Assembly (NCBI GenBank): GCA_031271805.1
Contig: JAISUX010000062.1
Span: 1-36,841, forward strand
DNA: 36,841 bases
Origin: Tannerella sp.
GTDB lineage: Bacteria; Bacteroidota; Bacteroidia; Bacteroidales; Tannerellaceae
Reading direction: 5' to 3'
The notes under the pieces are model-generated. The model saw only the letters and a list, made by a program, of their open reading frames with translations. It had not been told where the DNA came from and searched no databases. Position 1 is the stretch's first letter. Each line of letters begins with the position of its first letter. Positions 17,005-26,301 of the stretch are shown here, piece after piece. Made by a program: the position numbers and the translations under genes.

Positions 17005-18975
17005 ATGAAAAAGTATAATATTTTATATATCTGTATAGGAATTGTTACTTTCTTAACAGGCTGCACCGACCTGGACGTAGTACCTTACAACCAGCTTACG
17101 GCAGATAATTTTTACAAGAACGCCATTCAGATTCAGGCTGGCGTGGAAAGGCCTTATACTCACGCTAATGCCTGGGCATGCCCTACGGGACAGGTCGGCT
17201 ACTGGCGTATTTCCGAACTCGCGGCCGACCAATTGATATGGCCTCAGAAAGGTCGTCACGGTTATGACGGCGGTGACCACGGTCGTTTGCACTATCATTC
17301 ATGGACCGACGCTACCTCCGACAATACGACATGGAGTGCATGGAGGTTGATGTTCTGGGGTATGGGATTCACCAACAGTACGTTCGAGGACTTCAAGGTT
17401 GTCGATTTCGCCGCCGCAGGGCTGACGGAAGCCGATAAAAATGCTTATATCGGCGAGCTTAAATTACTGCGTGCATGGCATTACCTCAAACTTATGGACC
17501 TCTACGGCAATATACCTGTAGTGACGGAAGTGGGCAAACCGCTCAGTCCGCCTACGGTACCCGAAGCCGAAGTCTTTAAATTCATTGAGCAGGAATTAAA
17601 TGAGAACGCCGAAAATGCGTACCCGCTTGAGAACGCGCTTGCAGGCAGGATGACGCGCGCAGGAGCATACGCAATGTACGTGGAACTCTACCTCAATGCC
17701 GAAGTATGGACAGGCACGCAACGTTGGGACGACTGCATCAAATACTGCGACAAACTGATCAACGGCGAAGGAGGCGGTCTGAACGGCAAAATGGAGTTGG
17801 ATCCCGATATCGACGTTACTTACAGTAACGACAACGCGAACCTTTCAAAGGAAGCGATTTTCCAGATTGCATACAACTACAGCAAGGGTATGTGGCTCGG
17901 ACGCGCCGACTTCGGTTCTTACAACGAGCGCGATATACTCAATACCCTTAACAACGGTAACAATGGTATCGTAACTACTCCTAATGCTTACTTCGCTTAT
18001 CATGACCAGGATCTGCGCAAGCACAGCTGGTTTATGTATGGCATAGGCGACGGATACGGCGGTTACAACTACCAGGGACCTTATAAAGACATTGGCCGCA
18101 AACGTAACGACTATGTGCTTGGTTCCGAGGAATATACCGGTCTGCCGATAATCTTCTGCTATAAACCTATTAAAGCCGTTATTTCGGTTTCAGGCTCTCC
18201 GAGCGATGCGATAGCCAACCGTACCATCACAATAACCGAATGGTATTCACCCGAATTTCCGAGCGAAGATGCAAAACTGAAAATTCAGGAAGCCCTTAAC
18301 GGTTCTTCTACAAAAAGCACTGTTATCACCAAATATGATAAAGGCGATGAAGTCGGCGGCGTCAAGCATAATGAAGTATATCTTGCAGGCGCGTACAACG
18401 GTCAAGATCCTTCGTTCCAATATTCGTGGAGCGTTAAGAACGACTACCGCTATATGTGGCAGGATTGCGCGGAGAACACCGGCGCACGCTTCAATAAATA
18501 CAAAACAGGAGAGAACGGCGACGCCAACTATGGCAATAACCACTTTATCCTGTATCGCCTTAGCGACATTTATTTCGCAAAGGCCGAAGCGCTGATGCGT
18601 AAGAATGGCGGTACGGCTACCCAGGACGCCGTCGATCTTATAAATGCCGTCAAGAAAAGAGCTTTCCTGCCCGAATATTGGAACAGCGCGGAAGCCGTTG
18701 CCAATAACGACCGCTATACGACAGCAAATCTTACCTTAGACGAGCTGTTGGCCGAACGCGGACGGGAATTTTATTTCGAAGGCAAACGCAGGCAAGACCT
18801 GATACGCTTCGGGAAATTTGAATTTGCCATCGAAGGATGGTGGGACGCCAATGCAGGATATACCGACGGTAGCGGAGGAACGATCAACAGGGATGCGTCC
18901 CGCAGACTTTTTGCTATTCCCGGAAATGCTTTGGAAGCAAATCCTAATTTGCAAAAAAATCCGGGTTATAATTGA
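17005..18975 (+). CDS. SusD/RagB-family glycan-binding lipoprotein (first copy)
   Basis: This 656-residue lipoprotein has a signal ending L-T-G-C with Cys20. Family features in order are the N-terminal D-L-D-V-V-P-Y-N region, the TPR-like helix L-R-A-W-H-Y-L-K-L-M-D-L-Y-G-N-I-P-V-V-T (about 155-175), Y-R-L-S-D-I-Y-F-A-K-A-E-A-L near 515, and E-R-G-R-E-F-Y-F-E-G-K-R-R-Q-D-L-I-R near 585. It ends in N-P-N-L-Q-K-N-P-G-Y-N. It should sit on the cell surface as the lid of the SusC channel and bind the oligosaccharide. It is somewhat longer than many SusD proteins (500-650 residues). It lies 21 bases after susC and 45 bases before the GH38 gene, which suggests a mannose-containing glycan as ligand. 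Confidence 0.95.
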   Translation: MKKYNILYICIGIVTFLTGCTDLDVVPYNQLTADNFYKNAIQIQAGVERPYTHANAWACPTGQVGYWRISELAADQLIWPQKGRHGYDGGDHGRLHYHSWTDATSDNTTWSAWRLMFWGMGFTNSTFEDFKVVDFAAAGLTEADKNAYIGELKLLRAWHYLKLMDLYGNIPVVTEVGKPLSPPTVPEAEVFKFIEQELNENAENAYPLENALAGRMTRAGAYAMYVELYLNAEVWTGTQRWDDCIKYCDKLINGEGGGLNGKMELDPDIDVTYSNDNANLSKEAIFQIAYNYSKGMWLGRADFGSYNERDILNTLNNGNNGIVTTPNAYFAYHDQDLRKHSWFMYGIGDGYGGYNYQGPYKDIGRKRNDYVLGSEEYTGLPIIFCYKPIKAVISVSGSPSDAIANRTITITEWYSPEFPSEDAKLKIQEALNGSSTKSTVITKYDKGDEVGGVKHNEVYLAGAYNGQDPSFQYSWSVKNDYRYMWQDCAENTGARFNKYKTGENGDANYGNNHFILYRLSDIYFAKAEALMRKNGGTATQDAVDLINAVKKRAFLPEYWNSAEAVANNDRYTTANLTLDELLAERGREFYFEGKRRQDLIRFGKFEFAIEGWWDANAGYTDGSGGTINRDASRRLFAIPGNALEANPNLQKNPGYN

Positions 18976-18985
18976 TTTTTTATAG

Positions 18986-18993
18986 TATCTTTG
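18986..18993 (+). promoter_or_regulatory. Possible internal promoter before the GH38 gene
   Basis: TATCTTTG, a perfect -7 element, lies 27 bases before the GH38 start codon in the 45-base gap after susD. No clear TTTG was found at the proper distance upstream, so this may be a weak or regulated promoter, or chance. Confidence 0.4.
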
Positions 18994-19020
18994 CAGTGGA
19001 AATTTTAAATATCAATTAAC

Positions 19021-22000
19021 ATGCAAATCAAACATTTATTATTGACTTTGGCTATGGCGCCGTGCATTTTTTTCGTACAGGCTCAGGACAAGCCGAAAGT
19101 GTATGCCGTTTCTGACGCGCACTTCGACTCACAATGGAATTGGGACGTACAGACGTCAATACGAGATTATGTCTCGAAAACGCTTGATCAGAACCTGTTT
19201 CTGCTCAAGCAATACCCTAATTACATTTTCAATTTTGAGGGCGGAGTTAAATACGCCTGGATGAAAGAGTATTATCCGGACCAGTTCGAACAGGTACGAG
19301 ATTATGTGAAACAGGGTCGCTGGCACGTTACCGGCAGCACATGGGATGCGGCCGACGCCAATATGCCTTCGCCCGAATCATTCACCCGTAACATCCTCTA
19401 TGGACAACAGTTCTTTCAGAGAGAGTTCGGCGCACGTTCGACGGACATTTTCCTGCCCGACTGTTTCGGTTTCGGCTGGACATTGCCGACCGTCGCCGCG
19501 CACGCCGGACTGATAGGATTTTCTACGCAGAAACTGCAATGGCGTACCAAGCCATTCTTCGGCGACAAGAAGATACCTTTTGAGATAGGACTGTGGCAAG
19601 GCATTGACGGTTCGCGTATCATGCTCGTCGCCGACGCCCACAATTACACAACGCGCTGGCCTGATGCCGACCTCAGCCATAATGAGAGCATCATCAAAAT
19701 GGCCGAAGCAAGCCCTATCCATACCGTATATCATTATTACGGAACGGGTGACACGGGCGGTGCGCCGACCATAGAGTCCGTTCGCGCAGTGGAAAAGGGA
19801 ATCAAGGGCGATGGGCCGTTGGAAATCATTAGCGCGACCAGCGACCAGCTGTACAAAGACTATCTGCCGTTCGACAAACATCCCGAACTGCCGCTTTATA
19901 CGGGCGAATTGCTGATGGACGTACATGGCACCGGATGCTATACCTCGGAAGCGGCGATGAAAATGTATAACCGTAAGAACGAACTGCTTGCCGATGCGGC
20001 CGAGCGTACAGCCGTCGTTGCTGACTGGTTGGGCGGTCAGGCTTACCCAACGGATGCTTTTACCGAAGCATGGAGGCGGTTTATTTGGCATCAGTTCCAT
20101 GACGACCTGACAGGAACAAGCATCCCGCGGGCGTATGAATTTTCATGGAACGACGAACTTATCTCGCAGAAACAGTTCGGGCAGATATGGACTACTTCGG
20201 CCGGTACGGTAGCGCGTGCGCTCAATACCCAGGTAAGCGGCACCCCTTTGGTTATCGAAAATCCTGTTTCCGCAACGGTCAAAAATACTGTGGAAATAAC
20301 GATTGACAATCCTAAGGGGACTAAAGATTTCATCGTTTATGACGATAAAGGGCGCTCCGTTCCTACGCAGACGCTTGCTCATAAAGACGGCAAAACGACT
20401 TTGATTGCCGCCGCAGAGCTGCCGTCAGTGTCATTCTCCGTGTATGACATCCGCGCGGGCAAATCAAAAGCCGCCAAGTCGCTCAAAGCCGAAGGAAGCT
20501 CTCTTGAAAACAGCATCTATAAGCTCACGCTCGACGATAACGGCGATATCGCTTCCCTTATCGACAAACGTTATGACAAAGAGCTTGTGCTTCAGGGCAA
20601 AACCATCCGTCTGGCTCTCTTCACCGAAAACGAGTCATTCCAATGGCCTGCATGGGAAATACTGAAAAAAACTATTGACCAAACTCCGCGAAGCATCACC
20701 GACAATGTGCGTATCACGGTTGCCGAAAACGGCCCCTTGCGCGCTGCATTGTGTGTGGAAAAGGTTTATGGCGAATCGGTATTCAAACAGTACATCAGGA
20801 TGACGGAAGGCGCACAGGACGACCGTATTGATTTTGTCAACGAGATTGACTGGCAGAGCACTAATGCGCTGCTGAAAGCCGAATTTCCGCTGAGCATAAC
20901 CAACGAATCCGCCACTTATGACCTCGGTATAGGCAGCGTTCAGCGCAAAACAAATGTGGAAAACGCTTACGAAGTGTATGCTCATTATTGGGCAGACCTG
21001 ACCGACAAAGACGGCAGTTACGGCGTTTCGGTGCTGAACAACGGGAAGTACGGATGGGATAAACCCGATGACCATACTTTGAGGCTGACCCTGCTCCATA
21101 CTCCTAAGACCCAGCGCGGATATATTTATCAGGATAAGCAGGACTTCGGATATCATTCTTTCACCTATTCGATCACAGGACATCAGGGTGGCGCTATCGG
21201 CTCCGGAACTGTCGTGAAAGCAGAGGCGCTTAACCAACCGTTCAAAGCCTTTACAGCCGCTAAACATGCCGGCGCCCTCGGAAAGCAATTCTCCTTTGTC
21301 TCGGTTGATAACGACGCTATTATTGTTAAAGCGTTGAAAAAAGCCGAAGAAGCCGACGCTTACATAGTCCGCGTGTATGAAACGACAGGAAAGCAAACTG
21401 AGACGTTCAAACTCTCTTTTGCCGGTGAAATCGCTGAGGCTAAGGAGGTTAATAGTGTGGAAGACCTTGTAGGGACAGCAAAATACGACGGTCGCAGCCT
21501 GACGGGAGAGATAACTCCTTTCTCGATGCGCACTTACCGGGTCAAGATTAAACAGCCTGCTACAACCCTTGCCGCCCCGAAATCGTTGCCGGTCAAATTG
21601 GATTACAATCTGAAAACGGCTACCTATAACGCTTACCGTACCGACGCTAATGTTGACGGCAAGGGTTATTCGTTTGCTGCCGAATTGTTGCCTTCCACAT
21701 TGGTTTGCGACGGCATAACGTATGAACTCGGCGACCCGGTTTCTCCTAACGCTATCAAGTGCAAGGGCGATACTATCATCCTTCCGCAGGACGGCTCGTA
21801 CAACAAACTCTACCTGCTTGCCACCTCGACTTATAAGGATCAAAAGGCGCTTTTCTATATTGACGGGAAACCGACGGAACTGTATATCCCTTATTATTCG
21901 GGATTTATAGGACAATGGAGGCATACCGGTCATACGGAAGGTTTCCTTAAGCCTGCAAATGTGGCATACGTAGGAACGCACCGGCACTCGACAACCGAGC

Positions 22001-22701
22001 GTAAGGATATGCCTTACGAATATACCTATCTTTTCAGTTATTCGATAGACATACCTAAGACTGCTAAAGAACTGATACTCACCGACAACGCGCGTATATT
22101 GCTCTTTGCCGCCACTTTGGCTCAAAACGCAAACGAATCAATTACGCCGGTCTCCGACGTACTGACGCCCATGCTTAAACCCGAAGACCTTGCCGTAAAC
22201 GTTGTTTTGCGCAACAATCTTCTGAAGGGTAAGACCATTATCGGCATGTCGGGCGAAGGCTTTGGCCAGGGAGGCCCCGGCGGCCAGGGTCAGCGTCGCG
22301 GCGGATTCGGAGGAGCGTTCGGAGGCAGGGCTGTTTCGATCATAGACAATGACTACGACACTCGTTGGATAGATTTCGCTTCGGAAGGCGCAGAAAAATA
22401 TCTCGAATTTGACCTCGGCAAAGAGGAGACCATACATGGTTGGCTCGTTTATCACGGCGGCGGCGGACGCGGCATGGGTATGGGTAATATGAGAAATTTC
22501 ATCGCTCAAGACTACAAACTCGAAATCAAATCGCAGCAGGGCGACGCATGGAAATCGGTTGACGAAGTGAAGTCGAATGAAGAATCCGAGACCGACCGGC
22601 TGCTGTCGCAACCCGTTAAAGCGCGTTTTGTGCGCCTTTCCATCACAAAGACAGGCATGGAAAACAACGGCGTGCAGATAGCGGAACTTGAAGTATATTA
22701 A
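19021..22701 (+). CDS. GH38 alpha-mannosidase with C-terminal F5/8-type C domain
   Basis: The 1226-residue secreted enzyme has a signal peptide (cleavage near residue 21, V-Q-A/Q). GH38 features are the metal ligands H34-F-D36 (A-H-F-D-S-Q-W-N-W-D), the nucleophile Asp147 in F-L-P-D-C-F-G-F-G, Y-G-T-G-D-T-G-G, and H357-Q-F-H-D-D-L-T-G-T. After the catalytic and beta-sandwich domains (to about 880), the C-terminal 350 residues are extra. They contain a Gly/Arg/Gln-rich stretch (about 1080-1105) directly before a discoidin/F5-8 type C module that starts I-I-D-N-D-Y-D-T-R-W and ends E-L-E-V-Y. The module may bind carbohydrate. The enzyme removes alpha-linked mannose from N-glycans or mannans with retention, using a divalent metal. 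It lies in the susC/susD operon and so shares its ligand. Confidence 0.92.
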   Translation: MQIKHLLLTLAMAPCIFFVQAQDKPKVYAVSDAHFDSQWNWDVQTSIRDYVSKTLDQNLFLLKQYPNYIFNFEGGVKYAWMKEYYPDQFEQVRDYVKQGRWHVTGSTWDAADANMPSPESFTRNILYGQQFFQREFGARSTDIFLPDCFGFGWTLPTVAAHAGLIGFSTQKLQWRTKPFFGDKKIPFEIGLWQGIDGSRIMLVADAHNYTTRWPDADLSHNESIIKMAEASPIHTVYHYYGTGDTGGAPTIESVRAVEKGIKGDGPLEIISATSDQLYKDYLPFDKHPELPLYTGELLMDVHGTGCYTSEAAMKMYNRKNELLADAAERTAVVADWLGGQAYPTDAFTEAWRRFIWHQFHDDLTGTSIPRAYEFSWNDELISQKQFGQIWTTSAGTVARALNTQVSGTPLVIENPVSATVKNTVEITIDNPKGTKDFIVYDDKGRSVPTQTLAHKDGKTTLIAAAELPSVSFSVYDIRAGKSKAAKSLKAEGSSLENSIYKLTLDDNGDIASLIDKRYDKELVLQGKTIRLALFTENESFQWPAWEILKKTIDQTPRSITDNVRITVAENGPLRAALCVEKVYGESVFKQYIRMTEGAQDDRIDFVNEIDWQSTNALLKAEFPLSITNESATYDLGIGSVQRKTNVENAYEVYAHYWADLTDKDGSYGVSVLNNGKYGWDKPDDHTLRLTLLHTPKTQRGYIYQDKQDFGYHSFTYSITGHQGGAIGSGTVVKAEALNQPFKAFTAAKHAGALGKQFSFVSVDNDAIIVKALKKAEEADAYIVRVYETTGKQTETFKLSFAGEIAEAKEVNSVEDLVGTAKYDGRSLTGEITPFSMRTYRVKIKQPATTLAAPKSLPVKLDYNLKTATYNAYRTDANVDGKGYSFAAELLPSTLVCDGITYELGDPVSPNAIKCKGDTIILPQDGSYNKLYLLATSTYKDQKALFYIDGKPTELYIPYYSGFIGQWRHTGHTEGFLKPANVAYVGTHRHSTTERKDMPYEYTYLFSYSIDIPKTAKELILTDNARILLFAATLAQNANESITPVSDVLTPMLKPEDLAVNVVLRNNLLKGKTIIGMSGEGFGQGGPGGQGQRRGGFGGAFGGRAVSIIDNDYDTRWIDFASEGAEKYLEFDLGKEETIHGWLVYHGGGGRGMGMGNMRNFIAQDYKLEIKSQQGDAWKSVDEVKSNEESETDRLLSQPVKARFVRLSITKTGMENNGVQIAELEVY

Positions 22702-22725
22702 TTCTAATTGAACAACACACAACCG

Positions 22726-22775
22726 AAATCGGGGAGGGGAGAAGACAAAATTTTCAACCTTTCCCGATTTTTTTT
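22726..22775 (+). terminator. Strong rho-independent terminator after GH38 gene
   Basis: AAATCGGGGAGGG (22726-22738) pairs with CCTTTCCCGATTT (22758-22770) over 13 pairs with two G-T wobbles, followed by a T run to 22775. It closes the first susC operon. Confidence 0.85.
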
Positions 22776-22794
22776 GATATTTTTTGTAAAAATA

Positions 22795-22825
22795 TTTGGT
22801 AATAAAAAATAATGTCGTATCTTTG
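22795..22825 (+). promoter_or_regulatory. Promoter of the second susC operon
   Basis: TTTG at 22795-22798 and TATCTTTG at 22818-22825 with 19 bases between. Flanks resemble the promoter at 13570-13600, including GTAAAAA upstream and GTATGAAG downstream. Confidence 0.8.
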
Positions 22826-22851
22826 CCGCCGTATGAAGTTATAATAATATT

Positions 22852-23142
<291 letters not shown>

Positions 23143-23160
23143 TTTCTAAATTTAATTTTT

Positions 23161-26100
23161 ATGCAAAACAAACGATTTCTATTTAAGGAAGATACATGGC
23201 GGAAGACGTTATGCCTGCTGTGTGTTTTATTTATGGGAACGCTTGTTACATTAGCTCAAAAGCGTGTAACAGGTACTGTGGTTGACGCTGCCGGCGAAAC
23301 GGTCATCGGCGCCAACGTAATCGAGAAGGGCACCACCAACGGAATAATTACCGACGCCGACGGTAAGTTTTCGTTGTCGGTAGCCGGAGCAAATTCTGTG
23401 TTGCAGATATCCTACGTAGGATATGCAACTCAGGAAGTAAAGGTAGGCAATCAGACGTCGTTTTCCATCACGCTATTGGAAGATGTGGCGGCGCTTGCGG
23501 AGGTCGTTGTCGTAGGATACGGCACCCAGAAGAAAGCCACTCTGACGGGCGCCGTTGCGGCAGTGAAGGGCGACGAGGTGATTACCACCAAGAACGAAAA
23601 CGTTCAGAACATGCTTACCGGTAAAGTGGCCGGCGTGCGCGTCGTTCAGAAAACAGCCCAGCCCGGTGATTTCAACAACAACTTCGACATCCGCGGCATG
23701 GGTACCCCGCTCATTATCATCGACGGAGTGCCGCGCGCCATGGACGCGCTGCAGCGTCTCGACCCCAATGACATCGACAATCTGTCGGTATTGAAGGACG
23801 CATCCGCCGCTATCTACGGTGTACGCGCCGCTAACGGAGTTGTGCTCGTTACGACTAAGAAAGGTCAGAGCGGCACGATAGAGTTGAACTATTCCGGTTA
23901 CGTTACCGCACAGGTGCCGTCAGGACTGCCCGCGACGCTCGACGCCATAGGATACATGGATCTTCGCAACGAAAAGAGCATGCACAACCTCACCGGCGGC
24001 TCCTTGGTTTACGACGACAGCCGCTATCAGGAATACCTGAGCGGTCAGAAGCAAAGCATCGACTGGTACGATTACGTCTTTGCGCCTTATGCGCCCCAGA
24101 CGCAGCATAACATCAATGCCACCGGCGGCAACGACCGCGTGAATTATTACGTAGGCCTCGGATATTTCTACCAGGGCGGTTTCTTCAAATCGGGAGACCT
24201 CAACTACGACAAGTACAATCTGCGTACCAACATTACCGGCAAAATCACCGACAACCTGAAAGTGGACATCGGCGTCAACCTCGTCATGGACGAAACGAAC
24301 CGCATGTATCAGGATCCGTGGTGGATAATCCGCGGCTTCTGGCGTCAGAATCCGTTGATTCCCGTTTATGCCGACGAAGCCGAAACGATGCTCTATCACG
24401 GTCTCATAGAGGGCGACAACCCCGTATCCTTCATGGATGCCGACCTTACCGGAACCCGCTATTACGGCAAAAAATGGATTGAAACTTCCGGAGGTCTGAC
24501 TTATGAGGTGCCTTGGGTTAAAGGTCTCGTCGCCAACGCTTTCTTCGGATACGACTATTATGTTTCCGACACGAAAATTTACCAGAAGGAATATAACCAG
24601 TACCGTTACGACGAGGCATCGAACACTTACCAGACTTACACGCGCCAGTCGCCCAACCAAATCCAGAGGGAAACGTACATGAAGAGCCATTTGCTCACTC
24701 AGGTATCTCTGAGGTACGACAATACTTTCGACCTCGTTCATAACGTATCCGCTCTTCTCGGATACGAGACCAACCGTTACGACAGCGACAACTTCAGCGC
24801 TAAGCGCCAGTTGGCCCTTCAGTTGCCTTACCTGTTCGCGGGAATAACCACCAATCAGGTGGCCACCATGAACTCCGGCTCGGACGGCCTTTATATCAAC
24901 GCCAACAACGCTTTGTTCGGCAGCGTTCACTATTCGTTCGCCGACAAGTATATCGTCGATGCCAACTTCCGTTACGACGGTTCGTCGAAGTTCGCTTCCG
25001 ACCGTCGTTGGGGTCTCTTCCCCGGTATCATGGCAGGATGGCGCATCTCCGAAGAGCCGTTCTTCAGGAACATTTCGGTGCTGTCGTTCATCGACCAGTT
25101 GAAACTGCGCGCATCCTACGGCGTGATGGGTGACGACTCGGCTTCGAGCTACCAGTTCATCACCGGATACAGCTATCCGAGCGGCACCAACACGCGCGAG
25201 TTTACGGGCGGTTACACTTTCGACGGCAGTTTCGTCGCCAGCGCCACCAACAAAGGTATTCCAAATCCGTATATCACATGGTACACGTCAAAGACGACCA
25301 ACTTCGGCGTTGATATGGATACCAAAGGCGGATTGTTCGGCTTGACATTGGAATACTTCAACCGAAACCGCGAAGGGTTGCTCGCCACGCGCACCGGCTC
25401 GCTGCCTACCGTAGTAGGCGCCGCCTTGCCGCAGGAAAATATCAACAGCGACCGTCACTTCGGCCTCGAACTCGAACTCCGCCACCGCTATAAATATGAA
25501 GATCTCATTTATTCGGTGAAAGCCATGGGCTCCATAACCCGTCAGAAACTTCTCTACGTGGAACGCGGTCTGATAGGCAGTTCGTGGAGCAACTGGAACA
25601 ATAACCAGAACAACCGTTTGCAGGGCGTTCACAAAGGCTACGGCGCGGGCGGTCAGTTCACCTCATGGGAAGAAATATGGAACTCGCCTGTTTACATCGG
25701 TCGCGGCACAATCATCGGCGATTATTATTACGAAGACTGGAACGGCGACGGTCAAATCGACGGCAACGACTCTCACGCCATTCGTTACAACCAGACCCCG
25801 TGGCTCAACTTTAGTTTGAACGGCAACCTGCAATGGAAAGGTTTCGACTTCGACATGCTCTGGCAAGGTTCGGCGCTCGGCTCGCTTGTTTACGGCGAAC
25901 AGCTGAGAGAACCGCTATGGGGTTCGGGCGAATCAAGCGCCATGGCGCAGTTTACCGACCGTTGGCATCCCGCCGACCCGAAAGCCGATCCCTACGATCC
26001 GAGAATAGAATGGATTCCGGGACATTTCGCTATGACCGGAACTTTGCCCAACACCAACTCCGCATTTAATACGGAAGACGCTTCTTATCTGCGTCTCAAA

Positions 26101-26289
26101 ACGGTGGAATTGGGCTACACCCTGCCTAAAATATCCGGTATCAAGAACGTGCGTATTTTTGTGAATGCATACAATGTATTGACTATCACGAAAGTAAGGT
26201 ATGTTGACCCTGAACATCCGGCCGATACCTACGGATATCTGTATCCTCTGAATAAGACTTATTCACTCGGACTTAACGTTAAATTCTAA
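23161..26289 (+). CDS. SusC-like TonB-dependent outer-membrane receptor (second copy)
   Basis: This 1042-residue SusC homologue has a signal peptide almost the same as that of the first copy (cleavage T-L-A/Q). The carboxypeptidase-D-like domain covers about 34-112, the box E-V-V-V-V-G-Y-G-T-Q-K about 115-125, and the plug about 135-235, with I-R-G-M-G-T-P-L-I-I-I-D-G-V-P and A-S-A-A-I-Y-G-V-R-A-A-N-G-V. The barrel ends Y-S-L-G-L-N-V-K-F. The barrel contains a W-N-G-D-G-Q-I-D-G-N-D stretch that resembles a calcium-binding loop. susD follows 12 bases after the stop. Beyond the N-terminal domain the two SusC proteins are only distantly alike, so the ligand probably differs. The N-terminal identity, also at silent sites, suggests recent duplication or gene conversion of the 5' part. 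Confidence 0.95.
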   Translation: MQNKRFLFKEDTWRKTLCLLCVLFMGTLVTLAQKRVTGTVVDAAGETVIGANVIEKGTTNGIITDADGKFSLSVAGANSVLQISYVGYATQEVKVGNQTSFSITLLEDVAALAEVVVVGYGTQKKATLTGAVAAVKGDEVITTKNENVQNMLTGKVAGVRVVQKTAQPGDFNNNFDIRGMGTPLIIIDGVPRAMDALQRLDPNDIDNLSVLKDASAAIYGVRAANGVVLVTTKKGQSGTIELNYSGYVTAQVPSGLPATLDAIGYMDLRNEKSMHNLTGGSLVYDDSRYQEYLSGQKQSIDWYDYVFAPYAPQTQHNINATGGNDRVNYYVGLGYFYQGGFFKSGDLNYDKYNLRTNITGKITDNLKVDIGVNLVMDETNRMYQDPWWIIRGFWRQNPLIPVYADEAETMLYHGLIEGDNPVSFMDADLTGTRYYGKKWIETSGGLTYEVPWVKGLVANAFFGYDYYVSDTKIYQKEYNQYRYDEASNTYQTYTRQSPNQIQRETYMKSHLLTQVSLRYDNTFDLVHNVSALLGYETNRYDSDNFSAKRQLALQLPYLFAGITTNQVATMNSGSDGLYINANNALFGSVHYSFADKYIVDANFRYDGSSKFASDRRWGLFPGIMAGWRISEEPFFRNISVLSFIDQLKLRASYGVMGDDSASSYQFITGYSYPSGTNTREFTGGYTFDGSFVASATNKGIPNPYITWYTSKTTNFGVDMDTKGGLFGLTLEYFNRNREGLLATRTGSLPTVVGAALPQENINSDRHFGLELELRHRYKYEDLIYSVKAMGSITRQKLLYVERGLIGSSWSNWNNNQNNRLQGVHKGYGAGGQFTSWEEIWNSPVYIGRGTIIGDYYYEDWNGDGQIDGNDSHAIRYNQTPWLNFSLNGNLQWKGFDFDMLWQGSALGSLVYGEQLREPLWGSGESSAMAQFTDRWHPADPKADPYDPRIEWIPGHFAMTGTLPNTNSAFNTEDASYLRLKTVELGYTLPKISGIKNVRIFVNAYNVLTITKVRYVDPEHPADTYGYLYPLNKTYSLGLNVKF

Positions 26290-26301
26290 AAACTTGCTGC
26301 A

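Noticed and set aside
20635-22125. Long antisense open frame (496 codons, minus strand)
   Set aside because: Lies wholly within the GH38 gene, has no family features or start context, and is a by-product of the codon bias.
23920-24930. Antisense open frame of 336 codons opposite the second susC
   Set aside because: Shadow of the SusC plug and barrel; Val-rich sequence without domain features.
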